Assembly (NCBI RefSeq): GCF_035918235.1 | Contig: NZ_CP109485.1 | Coordinates: 6,631,001-6,695,000 of the forward strand | Origin: Streptomyces sp. NBC_01445 | GTDB taxonomy: Bacteria; Actinomycetota; Actinomycetes; Streptomycetales; Streptomycetaceae | DNA length: 64,000 bases | Reading direction: 5' to 3' | Shown: positions 34,913-43,201 of the stretch, piece by piece | Layout: each line of letters starts with the position of its first letter | Position numbering within the stretch: position 1 is the stretch's first letter | Program-made: the position numbers and the translations under genes | Notes under the pieces: model-generated | Databases searched by the model: none | The model's input: only the letters and a program-made list of their open reading frames with translations | Told to the model about the DNA's origin: nothing

Positions 34913-35758
34913 ATGTCCCGCCATGTCGCGATCGTCACGGATTCAACGGCCTACCTGCCGCAGCGGACGATGGAGCGCCACGGCATCATCGCGGTCCCCC
35001 TGACCGTGGTCCTTGGCGACCGGGCCCTCGAAGAGGGCGCCGAGATCTCCACCCGCTCACTCGCCGAAGCCCTGCAGAAGCGTCGGCCGGTGACCACGTC
35101 CCGGCCGAGCCCCGAGATCTTCGCCGCCACTTATCGCAAGCTGGCCGAAGAGGGCGCGACCAGCGTCGTCTCGCTCCATCTGTCGTCCGAACTCTCCGGC
35201 ACCTACGACGCCGCGGTACTCGCCGCGCGCGAGGCGCCGGTGCCGGTCAGAGTCGTGGACACCGGCATGGTCGCGATGGCCCTCGGTTTCTGCGCGCTCA
35301 CCGCCGCCGAGGTGGCCGACGGCGGCGGCACGGTCGACGAGGCCGTGACCGCGGCGGAGAAGCGGGCCGCCGCCACGTCCGCGTACTTCTACGTCGACAC
35401 CCTGGACTACCTCCGCCGCGGTGGCCGTATCGGCGCCGCCCAGGCCCTCCTCGGCTCGGCGCTCGCCGTAAAACCGCTGTTGCAGCTCGAAGGCGGCCGT
35501 ATCGAGCTGCTCGAGAAGGTGCGTACCTCGTCGAAGGCGATCGCCCGTCTCCAGGAGATCGTCGCCGAGCGCGCGGGCACGAGCGAGGTCGACATCGCGG
35601 TGCACCATCTCGCCGCGCCGGACAGGGCGGCGACGTTCGCGGACAAGCTGCGGGAGCGGGTGCCGGGGCTCTTGGACCTGCATGTCAGCGAGGTCGGCGC
35701 GGTAATCGGGGCGCACACGGGGCCGGGGTTGCTGGGGGCGGTTGTTTCGCCTCGATGA
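34913..35758 (+). CDS. DegV family fatty-acid-binding protein
   Basis: DegV/FakB-type protein; the family binds a fatty acid and, with a FakA kinase, presents it for phosphorylation. The N-terminal motif VAIVTDSTAYLP, the SRPSPEIF loop, SVVSLHLSSELSGTYDAA, and the C-terminal HTGPGLLG are all present. It has 281 residues. TAATCT at 34900 is 7 nt before the ATG and no ribosome binding site is seen, so the mRNA may be leaderless. No FakA-like kinase gene is in the window. Confidence 0.93.
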   Translation: MSRHVAIVTDSTAYLPQRTMERHGIIAVPLTVVLGDRALEEGAEISTRSLAEALQKRRPVTTSRPSPEIFAATYRKLAEEGATSVVSLHLSSELSGTYDAAVLAAREAPVPVRVVDTGMVAMALGFCALTAAEVADGGGTVDEAVTAAEKRAAATSAYFYVDTLDYLRRGGRIGAAQALLGSALAVKPLLQLEGGRIELLEKVRTSSKAIARLQEIVAERAGTSEVDIAVHHLAAPDRAATFADKLRERVPGLLDLHVSEVGAVIGAHTGPGLLGAVVSPR

Positions 35759-35810
35759 GGTGCCTTGTGGTGCGGTGCCCTGAGCCTGGAGGTTCTTGTG
35801 GGTGACGGAG

Positions 35811-35820
35811 TTATCCACAA
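35811..35820. promoter_or_regulatory. DnaA-box-like site before comEA
   Basis: TTATCCACAA is a perfect E. coli-type 9-mer DnaA box (TTATCCACA) plus one base. GTTGTCCCCGG 20 bases downstream is a degenerate second copy. It lies 78 bp before the ComEA start. Confidence 0.5.
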
Positions 35821-35888
35821 CTGGTGGGTTGTCCCCGGGAATTGAGCAAGATCACCGCGGATTCGGCGGAGTGCCTAGCGTTCGTGGC

Positions 35889-37127
35889 ATGGCATTTGGA
35901 TCAGCACTTTCAGAGACAGCAGTACGTTCGGAGACGCTCGAGGCGGCTGCCGGAAATGTGGCGCCGGGGGGAGCGTCAGGGACGTGGCAGCGGCGTAGGC
36001 GTGTGCGGCGGCGCTATCGGCAGGCGTCGGCCGAGGCGTTGAGACTGCGGGCGGAGGCGTTGTTCGCGCAGGGCCGGGGTGGGCCGCCGGGTTGGTCTGG
36101 CGCGCCGAGTCTTTCGCCCGGTCCACCGGGTGTGCCGAGCTCGCCGGATCCGTCTGAGTGGGTGCGGCCGCCTCTTCCACGGTGGGCCGGGACGGTGTCT
36201 TCACGTCCTCCTCGGTGGGCTCGGGCGGATGTCGACGCTGATGCCGATTCTGATTGCGACGACGGCGGGGTCCGGGTGGCGGGTGTGGTGCCGGGGGAGT
36301 TCACGGAGGAGCGGGACGAACCGGCGGGCGAGGCCGAGAGGGATACGCCCTCGTGGCGGGAACGGGCTGGGCTCGCCGTGCGGGAGCGGCTGCCGCTGTG
36401 GATGCAGACGCGGTGCGGGCTCGAAACGCGGAGCGTGATCGCTCTGGTCGTGGTCCTGGTCGCGGCGGCGGGCTTCGCCGTGCACCACTTCTGGACCGGA
36501 CGGGCTCAGCCGGTGAGCGCGCCCGAGGTGGTGCGATCGGCGGCGCCCGAGGGGGCGGCGGGTCAGCTCGACGCCGGTCAGGAGCCCGGCGCCGGGCCGT
36601 CGGCACCCGCCCCGGCCGGGGCGTCGGCTGCGGGCGGGACGGATGGGCCGGCCGGGGCGGCTGCGGCGGGGATCGTCGTGGACGTCAGCGGGAAGGTGCG
36701 GAGTCCCGGGATCCATCGGCTGCCGGCCGGATCCAGGGTCGCCGACGCGTTGCGCGCCGCCGGAGGGATCCGTCCCGGGGTGGACCCCACGGGAATCAAC
36801 CGGGCGCGACTGCTGGCGGACGGCGAGCAGGTGGTCGTGGGCGCACCGGCGGCACCCGGAGGGACCGGCTCGGGCGGTTCTGCGGGTTCGGCGAGTTCTG
36901 CCGGGACGGGCGCCGGAACCGGGGCTGCGGCGGCGGGGCCGATCGGCCTCAACACCGCGACCGCAGAGCAGCTCGACACGCTGCCGGGTGTCGGACCCGT
37001 GCTGGCCCAGCACATCATCGACTACCGCACGGAGCACGGGGGTTTCCGTTCCGTCGATGAACTGCGCGAGGTCAACGGCATCGGCGACCGTCGCTTCTCC
37101 GACCTTCAGAACCTCGTACGGCCATGA
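35889..37127 (+). CDS. comEA: ComEA-like DNA-binding membrane protein
   Basis: Homologue of the competence DNA receptor. The ~180-residue N-terminus is basic and disordered, an unusually long extension for ComEA. A transmembrane helix follows near 180-202 (VIALVVVLVAAAGFAVHHFW). Outside are an SLBB domain (VVDVSGKVRSPGIHRLPAGSRV) and the helix-hairpin-helix module LNTATAEQLDTLPGVGPVLA. ATG 35889 is 7 nt after TAGCGT and may be leaderless; an upstream extension to 35796 is open but unlikely. The stop overlaps the comEC start (ATGA), so both are translated together. Confidence 0.9.
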   Translation: MAFGSALSETAVRSETLEAAAGNVAPGGASGTWQRRRRVRRRYRQASAEALRLRAEALFAQGRGGPPGWSGAPSLSPGPPGVPSSPDPSEWVRPPLPRWAGTVSSRPPRWARADVDADADSDCDDGGVRVAGVVPGEFTEERDEPAGEAERDTPSWRERAGLAVRERLPLWMQTRCGLETRSVIALVVVLVAAAGFAVHHFWTGRAQPVSAPEVVRSAAPEGAAGQLDAGQEPGAGPSAPAPAGASAAGGTDGPAGAAAAGIVVDVSGKVRSPGIHRLPAGSRVADALRAAGGIRPGVDPTGINRARLLADGEQVVVGAPAAPGGTGSGGSAGSASSAGTGAGTGAAAAGPIGLNTATAEQLDTLPGVGPVLAQHIIDYRTEHGGFRSVDELREVNGIGDRRFSDLQNLVRP

Positions 37128-39778
37128 GCAGCGCGGGAGTTGCACCGCACTCGGACCTTACTTCGGGTGACGCCAACCCCCGGCAGGAGGGCCCGGCGGA
37201 TCTCCGTCTCGTCCCTCCGGCGCTCGCGGCATGGGCCACGGCAGCGGTGACGCTGGACGCTCCGGCGGCGTGGGTGACGGCCCTGGCGCTGACCTGCGCG
37301 GCGGTGGCGGGAGTGATGCTACTGGGAGGGGCGACACGGGGGCGGCAGGGGAGGGCGGAGCCACCGTCCCAGCCGCGATCCCCAGCGCCACTACCGCCCG
37401 CGCCCCCGTCCCCGGAGTTACGGCCCCCGCCACCCCGCCCTCCCCGCAGAGGGTTCTCGCTCCGGCCTCGTATGTCCGTGGCCGCCGTGCTGCTCTGCGT
37501 CGCCGCGTCCGGGGCCTCGGCCGCGCTGCACGGTGCGGATCTGACGCGCGGTCCCGTTCCCGGGCTCGCCCGGCAATTCGCTCGGGTGACGGTCGAGTTG
37601 GAAGTGACGGCCGACCCGCGGCTGACGCGCCCCCGCGTGAAGGGGGACCGCGCGGCTCCCTCGTCCGTCGTCATCGCCGCCGATGTGCTGAGAGTCGGCG
37701 ACGCGGGGCGGGGCGGGCCCTCGGGCGTCGGGACGCGGGTGCGGACGCCGGTTCTGGTCCTCGTCGACGTGGACCGCGCCGCCCCGGGGAGGACGCCGTG
37801 GCTGTCGCTCCTGCCCAGCACGCGGCTGGTCGTGCACGGAGGGCTGGCGCCCGCGTCGGCCGGCGGCGGCCGGGTCGCGGCCCTGCTCCGCGTCGGACGC
37901 GACGAGAGCCCTCGGATCGTCGGCGCACCCTCCGCGGCTCAGCGCTTCGCGGGGAAGCTGAGGGGCGGGCTGCGGGAAGCGACCGAGGGGCTGCCGGCGG
38001 ATGCCCGCGCGTTGCTTCCCGGGCTCGTGGTCGGGGACACGTCTCGTGTCCCGCCCGAGCTGCACGAGGCATTCGAGGCCACTGACCTCTTGCACCTGAC
38101 GGCGGTCAGCGGGGCGAACTTCACGATCCTGCTCGCTCTGCTGATCGGTCCGCCCGGCACCGCGCACCGGGCGGAGCGCCGTGGCCTCGCCCCGAGGCTC
38201 GGGATCCCGTTGCGGGCGACCGCTCTGCTCGGCGGCGCGCTCACGCTCGGCTTCGTGATCGTGTGCAGGCCGGAGCCGAGCGTGCTCAGGGCGGCGGCCT
38301 GCGGGCTCGTCGCACTGCTCGCCATCGGCACCGGGCGACGCAGGTCCCTGATCCCGGCACTGGCCACGGTCGTACTGCTGCTGGTGCTGTACGACCCCTG
38401 GCTGGCCCGGAGTTACGGGTTCCTGCTGTCCGTCCTGGCCACCGGCGCGCTGCTGACCCTCGCCCCGCGCTGGAGTGCGGCACTGCGGCGGCGGAGATGT
38501 CCGCCGCGCCTGGCGGAGGCGCTCGCGGCGGCCGGGGCGGCGCAGGCCGTGTGTGCGCCGGTGGTCGTGGTCATCGCGTCCCGGGTGAGCCTGGTGGCGG
38601 TGCCGTGCAATCTGCTCGCGGAGTTCGCGGTCGCGCCGGCGACGGTGCTGGGGTTCGCCGCCCTGGCCGCCGCGCCGCTGGCGATGCCGGTCGCGAAAGT
38701 CTTCGCCTGGTGCGCGAGCTGGCCCGCCGGATGGATCGCGGACATCGCACGCGCGGGGGCCGCACTGCCCGGCGGAGGCGTGGACTGGCCCGGGGGCCCG
38801 AGCGGCGGGCTGCTGCTCGCGGTGGTCACCCTGGGCGTGGTCCTCGTGGGCCGCCGGGTGCTCAAGTCCCCGTGGGCCATGGGGATATGTGTGCTGCTCC
38901 TGATCCTCGTGGTCATGCAGCCGAGGCCCCTGACCCGGGTGATCACGGGGTGGCCCCCGCCGGGGTGGCGGATGGTGATGTGCGATGTGGGGCAGGGGGA
39001 CGCGCTGGTGCTCGCGGCGGGCGCGGGGGCCGGGGTGGTCGTCGACGCGGGGCCGGATCCGGTGCTGGTCGACCGTTGTCTGCGCTCGCTCGGGATCACC
39101 CGGGTCCCGCTCGTCCTGCTGACCCACTTTCACGCGGACCATGTCACGGGTCTGCCCGGGGTGCTGCGAGGGCGCGAGGTGGGGGCGATCGAGACGACAG
39201 GGTTCGACGAGCCGCCGGAACAGGCGCGTTTCGTCCGGGGGTTGGCGCACGCTCGGCACATCACGATGACCCGGGCCGTCGCGGGGGAGCAGCGGCGGAC
39301 GGGCCGGCTCGCATGGCAGGTTCTGTGGCCGCCGCCGCGACCCGCTCCCGACCCGGACGGCCCGAACGACGCGAGCGTCACCCTGCTGGTCCGCACTGCG
39401 GGCCTCACCCTGCTGCTCCTGGGTGACCTCGAACCGCCGGCGCAGCGCGCCCTGTTGAGATCCCCCGTGGCGGCGGCCCTGCCACCCGTTGACGTTCTCA
39501 AGGTCGCCCACCACGGCTCGGCCTACCAGGATCCGGTACTCCTGCGGCGGGTCGCGCCCCGTCTTGCCCTGATTTCGTGCGGCGAGGGCAACCCGTACGG
39601 GCATCCGTCGGCGCGCACGGTCGCGGAGTTGCGGGCCGGTGGAGCGGCGGTCCTCCGGACGGACCGGGACGGGGCGTTGGCGGTCACCGGGTCGGGGCAG
39701 GACAGATCAGGTTCGGTCCGTTCCGGGGAGGCGTCGGGGGAGGGGGCGGGGCTCGGTGTGGTGACGGGTGGGTCATGA
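37124..39778 (+). CDS. comEC: ComEC/Rec2 family DNA-uptake channel-like protein
   Basis: Multi-pass membrane protein which in naturally competent bacteria forms the DNA channel. The 884 residues comprise an N-terminal helical pair, an OB-like outer part, the ComEC core (LLHLTAVSGANFTILLALL), and several further helices to about residue 610. A cytoplasmic metallo-beta-lactamase domain follows, with THFHADHVTGL, DVLKVAHHGSAYQDP and a C-terminal NPYGHPSARTVAEL. It is complete and coupled to comEA. Streptomyces are not known to be naturally competent, so the role here is open; conservation may reflect nuclease-type or development-related use. Confidence 0.93.
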   Translation: MSSAGVAPHSDLTSGDANPRQEGPADLRLVPPALAAWATAAVTLDAPAAWVTALALTCAAVAGVMLLGGATRGRQGRAEPPSQPRSPAPLPPAPPSPELRPPPPRPPRRGFSLRPRMSVAAVLLCVAASGASAALHGADLTRGPVPGLARQFARVTVELEVTADPRLTRPRVKGDRAAPSSVVIAADVLRVGDAGRGGPSGVGTRVRTPVLVLVDVDRAAPGRTPWLSLLPSTRLVVHGGLAPASAGGGRVAALLRVGRDESPRIVGAPSAAQRFAGKLRGGLREATEGLPADARALLPGLVVGDTSRVPPELHEAFEATDLLHLTAVSGANFTILLALLIGPPGTAHRAERRGLAPRLGIPLRATALLGGALTLGFVIVCRPEPSVLRAAACGLVALLAIGTGRRRSLIPALATVVLLLVLYDPWLARSYGFLLSVLATGALLTLAPRWSAALRRRRCPPRLAEALAAAGAAQAVCAPVVVVIASRVSLVAVPCNLLAEFAVAPATVLGFAALAAAPLAMPVAKVFAWCASWPAGWIADIARAGAALPGGGVDWPGGPSGGLLLAVVTLGVVLVGRRVLKSPWAMGICVLLLILVVMQPRPLTRVITGWPPPGWRMVMCDVGQGDALVLAAGAGAGVVVDAGPDPVLVDRCLRSLGITRVPLVLLTHFHADHVTGLPGVLRGREVGAIETTGFDEPPEQARFVRGLAHARHITMTRAVAGEQRRTGRLAWQVLWPPPRPAPDPDGPNDASVTLLVRTAGLTLLLLGDLEPPAQRALLRSPVAAALPPVDVLKVAHHGSAYQDPVLLRRVAPRLALISCGEGNPYGHPSARTVAELRAGGAAVLRTDRDGALAVTGSGQDRSGSVRSGEASGEGAGLGVVTGGS

Positions 39779-39999
39779 CAGGTGCCGCGCCCCCTGCGGC
39801 TCCCGTGGCGTTACCCGCTGGTAGAAATGCCACCGAGCTGGCGAAATGGTAAGCGGAATGACTAATTCAGGCATCTCCGTACGGGCGGTAGCAGTCTCTG
39901 GCATTCCCGGGATGTGGGCCCGTGTTGCCCCGAATGCCGCAACGATGGTCGAATGCATCTTCGTTGATGGTGTTCAAGCTTCACTGGGGTGTCTCGCAC

Positions 40000-40881
40000 A
40001 TGGTCGGCCGCTGGCTGGGAAACCGTACGAACCGGGCTCAACGAACAAGTCCCCTCGCGGGGATGAGCGTGCCGCCCGGTGCGGGATTCGTCAGCTGCCG
40101 CGTACTCGACCCCGTCAACGAGCCGGTGCGCGGCGCCGAGTTCGCGGTGAGCGACGCCATGGGGCGCACGGTCGTGAGTGGCGGGGCCGACCCGTTCGGC
40201 TCGTTCGTCGCAGCCGTGCCCGCCGGTGACTACCGGCTCGCGGTCACGGCGGAGGGCTACACGCCGTACCGGGGAAACGCTTCGGTCGGCGAGAGCGCGC
40301 ACTCCTCGCTCGGCGACGTCATGCTCCAGGTCGCCCAGCCGCCTGCCCTGCCCGACGCCGGGGACTGGGAGATCGAGGCGATGCACTCGTCGGTCGGGTT
40401 CACGGCGCGGCACATCGGACTGGCGCGGATCCACGGCCGGTTCAACACGTTCGCGGGCGCGCTGCGCATCGCCGAGCGGGTCGAGCGGTCCGCGATGCAT
40501 GTGGTCATCGACGCGTCGTCCATCGACACGAACGTGAAGATGCGCGACGACCATCTCAGGTCGGCCGACTTTCTCGACGTGGACCAGTTCCCGACGCTCG
40601 AGTTCTACAGCGAACGGTTCGTGCACAAGGGCGGCAGCCGCTGGGCGATCACCGGCGCGCTCTCGCTGCACGGGGTGACCCGCACGGTCACGCTCGACGC
40701 GGAGTATCTGGGCCTGGGCAACGGCATGGAGGGGGAGACCCGGGCCGCCTGCCGGGCCACCACGGAGCTGCACCGCGACGACTTCACGGTCAACTGGCAG
40801 ACGATGCTGGCCCGGGGGATCGCGGCGGTCGGCTCCAGCGTGAAGATCGAGCTCGACATCCAGATCGTCCCGAAGGGCTGA
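40000..40881 (+). CDS. YceI-like protein with N-terminal carboxypeptidase-regulatory-like domain
   Basis: Two-domain protein of 293 residues. Residues ~30-110 look like a CarboxypepD_reg/Ig-like beta-sandwich (GFVSCRVLDPVNEPVRGAEF, GDYRLAVTAEGYTPYRG). Residues ~120-290 are a YceI lipocalin-like barrel (WEIEAMHSSVGFTARHIGLA, VHGRFNTF-like, TGALSLHGVTRTVTLDAEY), the family that binds isoprenoid-type lipids. No signal peptide is seen, unlike secreted YceI. The start is uncertain: ATG 40000 follows GGGGTG, while ATG 39967 and 39922 are in frame upstream. It lies 221 bp after comEC in a spacer with no gene. Confidence 0.82.
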   Translation: MVGRWLGNRTNRAQRTSPLAGMSVPPGAGFVSCRVLDPVNEPVRGAEFAVSDAMGRTVVSGGADPFGSFVAAVPAGDYRLAVTAEGYTPYRGNASVGESAHSSLGDVMLQVAQPPALPDAGDWEIEAMHSSVGFTARHIGLARIHGRFNTFAGALRIAERVERSAMHVVIDASSIDTNVKMRDDHLRSADFLDVDQFPTLEFYSERFVHKGGSRWAITGALSLHGVTRTVTLDAEYLGLGNGMEGETRAACRATTELHRDDFTVNWQTMLARGIAAVGSSVKIELDIQIVPKG

Positions 40882-40895
40882 CGCCCCCGCAGCAT

Positions 40896-40923
40896 CCTCG
40901 AAGGTCAGCCCTCGAAGGTCAGC
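40896..40923 (+). repeat. Two tandem 14-bp repeats after the YceI-like gene
   Basis: CCTCGAAGGTCAGC occurs at 40896-40909 and again at 40910-40923, followed by looser GATGACGCCG repeats up to 40990. It sits between convergent genes and shows no terminator-like hairpin. Confidence 0.8.
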
Positions 40924-40993
40924 CCTCAACCGCCGTCCCGATGACGCCGACCCGAGCCACTGCCCCGATGCCGCTGCCCTGATGACGCCGCGG

Positions 40994-41239
40994 CTAAGGC
41001 GCCTCGAGCCAGCCCTCGTGCTCCGCGGCGAATTCGTCGAGTGAGGCGGGGTCGAGGCGGCCGGTGGGGTCCTCGATCACCACGAGCCACTGGGCGTCCT
41101 CGGCGTCGTCCTCACCGGCCAGCGCGTCGCGTACGAGCTGGGGCTCCTCGGCGACGCCGAACCGGTCGGGAAGCTCCTCGGCCACCTCCTCCGCGGCGTC
41201 GCGGTCGGGGAGCACCAGTACATGTCGAGCGTCGGTCAC
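40994..41239 (-). CDS. Small acidic conserved protein, unknown function
   Basis: An 81-residue acidic protein: (V)TDARHVLVLPDRDAAEEVAE, then QWLVVIEDPTGRLDPASLDE and a C-terminal HEGWLEAP. The pattern of short strands and Asp/Glu-rich helices resembles ferredoxin-like folds, but I do not recognise a family. GTG 41239 follows GGAGAA. It diverges from holA with 57 bp between the starts and converges on the YceI-like gene. Confidence 0.78.
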   Translation of the reverse strand: MTDARHVLVLPDRDAAEEVAEELPDRFGVAEEPQLVRDALAGEDDAEDAQWLVVIEDPTGRLDPASLDEFAAEHEGWLEAP

Positions 41240-41296
41240 CTGGCCATTCTCCGGCACGGCGGGCGTTGTCAGTGCCGCGTGGGATGCTTGACCGCG

Positions 41297-42283
41297 ATGG
41301 CCAGGAAGACTGCAACAGACGATGTGCTCGCCCCTGTCACCCTCGCCGTGGGGCAGGAGGACCTGCTGCTCGACCGCGCCGTGCAGCAGGTGGTGGCTGC
41401 CGCTCGCGCCGCCGACGCGGACACGGATGTGCGTGACCTCACGTCCGACCAGCTTCAGCCCGGCACGCTCGCCGAGCTGACCAGCCCGTCGCTCTTCGCC
41501 GAGCGCAAGGTCGTGGTCGTACGCAATGCGCAGGACCTCTCGGCCGACACGATCAAGGACGTGAAGGGCTACTTCGCGGCGCCCGCCGAGGAGATCACGC
41601 TGGTGCTGCTGCACGCCGGCGGCGCCAAGGGCAAGGGGCTGCTCGACGCGGCCCGCAAGGCGGGGGCCCGCGAGGTCGCCTGCCCCAAGATGACCAAGCC
41701 CGCGGACCGGTTGGCGTTCGTGCGCAGCGAGTTCCGGGCGATCGGCCGTTCTGCGACGCCTGAGGCGTGCCAGGCCCTGGTCGACTCGATCGGCAGTGAT
41801 CTGCGGGAGCTGGCGTCCGCCGTCACGCAGCTCGGCGCGGACGTCGAGGGCACCATCGACGAGGCGGTCGTCGCGCGGTACTACACGGGCCGGGCGGAGG
41901 CCTCCAGCTTCACCGTCGCCGACCGGGCCGTCGAGGGCCGTGCCGCGGAGGCGCTGGAGGCGCTGCGGTGGTCGTTGTCGACCGGGGTGGCGCCCGTGCT
42001 GATCACCAGCGCGCTCGCGCAGGGGGTCCGCGCCATCGGCAAGCTCTCGTCGGCACGCGGCGGCCGGCCCGCTGATCTCGCCCGTGAGCTGGGGATGCCG
42101 CCGTGGAAGATCGACCGGGTGCGCCAGCAGATGCGCGGCTGGACGCCGGACGGTGTGGCCGTCGCGCTGCGGGCCGTCGCCGAGGCCGACGCGGGCGTCA
42201 AGGGCGGTGGGGACGATCCCGAGTACGCCCTCGAGAAGGCCGTGGTCACCATCGCAAGGGCCGCCCGCTCCCGCCGCGGCTGA
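41297..42283 (+). CDS. holA: DNA polymerase III delta subunit
   Basis: Clamp-loader delta subunit, which opens the beta clamp. The 328 residues match the actinobacterial HolA type: MARKTATDDVLAPVTLAVGQEDLLLDRAV at the start, an AERKVVVVRNAQDL strand in place of the ATPase site (no Walker A, as expected for delta), and the C-terminal collar helices (RELGMPPWKIDRVRQQMRGW). ATG 41297 has only a weak GGGATG upstream. It is followed by a repetitive spacer and the rpsT terminator. Confidence 0.93.
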   Translation: MARKTATDDVLAPVTLAVGQEDLLLDRAVQQVVAAARAADADTDVRDLTSDQLQPGTLAELTSPSLFAERKVVVVRNAQDLSADTIKDVKGYFAAPAEEITLVLLHAGGAKGKGLLDAARKAGAREVACPKMTKPADRLAFVRSEFRAIGRSATPEACQALVDSIGSDLRELASAVTQLGADVEGTIDEAVVARYYTGRAEASSFTVADRAVEGRAAEALEALRWSLSTGVAPVLITSALAQGVRAIGKLSSARGGRPADLARELGMPPWKIDRVRQQMRGWTPDGVAVALRAVAEADAGVKGGGDDPEYALEKAVVTIARAARSRRG

Positions 42284-42522
42284 GCCACACAGCCCGACGG
42301 CCACCTCACACCCGCAAGCCCCCGGTTCACGCAAGCCCCCGGTTCACGCGGGCCCCGGCCCCCGCGAGCTCCGGCCCGCGCAAGCTCCGGCCCACGCGGG
42401 GCCCTCGCCGCCATGCGCAGCCCCGCCTCCTGCCACGCGCAGCCTGCCACGCGCAGCCCCCCGCCTCCTGCCACGCGCAGCCCCCCGCTTCCTGCCAAGC
42501 GCAGCCCCTCACACACGCCAAA
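42284..42522. repeat. GC-rich minisatellite-like spacer after holA
   Basis: It contains no supported gene. Two families of short tandem repeats fill it. A 17-bp unit GCAAGCCCCCGGTTCAC is exact at 42314 and 42331, then degenerate to about 42395. A 24-bp unit built on CTCCTGCCACGCGCAGCCCC has three to four copies between 42419 and 42508. Frames across it are open only because stop codons are rare in such sequence. Confidence 0.8.
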
Positions 42523-42563
42523 ACCCCGCCCAGCTGTCCTGGGGAAGGACAGCCGTGCGGGGT
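42519..42563 (-). terminator. Bipartite terminator of rpsT
   Basis: On the minus strand ACCCCGC pairs with GCGGGGT and AGGACAGC pairs with GCTGTCCT in one extended stem (42523-42563). It then runs into GGGGTTTTGG. Read from the plus strand the same stem can also stop holA transcripts. Confidence 0.8.
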
Positions 42564-42714
42564 CTCAGGTTCAAGCTCGATGGATCCGCACCCGCGTGGC
42601 GAACGCAGTCGCGTGCAGATCCGGGGTGCCGGCCGGGAGCGGAGAGAGAGGGCCCGCTCGGGTCCGTCCGGCGATCACATCAAAGGAGTGCCCGTCCCGT
42701 GAGGGAGTGGGTAC

Positions 42715-42981
42715 TCAGCCCTTGAGGGAAGAAGCCTTGGAAGCAAGCGCCGACTTCTTGTTGGCGGCCTGGTTCTTGTGGATGACGCCCTTGGAGACGG
42801 CCTTGTCGAGCTTGCGCGAAGCCTCGCGCGTCAGCTCCTCGGCCTTCTGGGTGTCACCCGCGGCAACGGCCTCGCGGGCCTTGCGGATCGCGGTCTTGAG
42901 GGAGGACTTGACAGCCTTGTTGCGCTGCCGAGCCTTCTCGTTGGTCTTGATCCGCTTGATCTGGGACTTGATGTTCGCCAC
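42715..42981 (-). CDS. rpsT: 30S ribosomal protein S20
   Basis: Small-subunit protein that binds 16S rRNA. The 88 residues, (V)[20 protein letters not shown] to [12 protein letters not shown], are helical and lysine-rich, typical of S20. GTG 42981 is preceded by AAGG. An upstream extension to 43008 is open but not needed. It diverges from lepA. About 150 bp of untranslated sequence separate the stop from its terminator. Confidence 0.97.
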   Translation of the reverse strand: MANIKSQIKRIKTNEKARQRNKAVKSSLKTAIRKAREAVAAGDTQKAEELTREASRKLDKAVSKGVIHKNQAANKKSALASKASSLKG

Positions 42982-43201
42982 GAAATGAGCCTTTTCAGGT
43001 TCAGGCACGCGAGCTCACGCCCACGTGCCGGTGATTTCTCTTGAGGTGTCTCGTGCTGAGAGGGCATGAGACACAGCTGTCAACGTTACCAGCCGTGCTC
43101 CGAGCGGCCCAAACCGGGCGCAGCCCCGCGTCCGTGGGACCATGGAACCTACGTATAGATCCGACCCGAGGCGACAGGCGCCTCAAGAGACAGGACCCTG
43201 C

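Noticed and set aside
35811..35840. A replication origin
   Set aside because: One perfect and one degenerate DnaA-like box are not enough, and no dnaA, dnaN or AT-rich unwinding region is present.
42284..42720. CRISPR array
   Set aside because: The repeats are directly tandem, without unique spacers, and of two unrelated unit lengths (17 and 24 bp).
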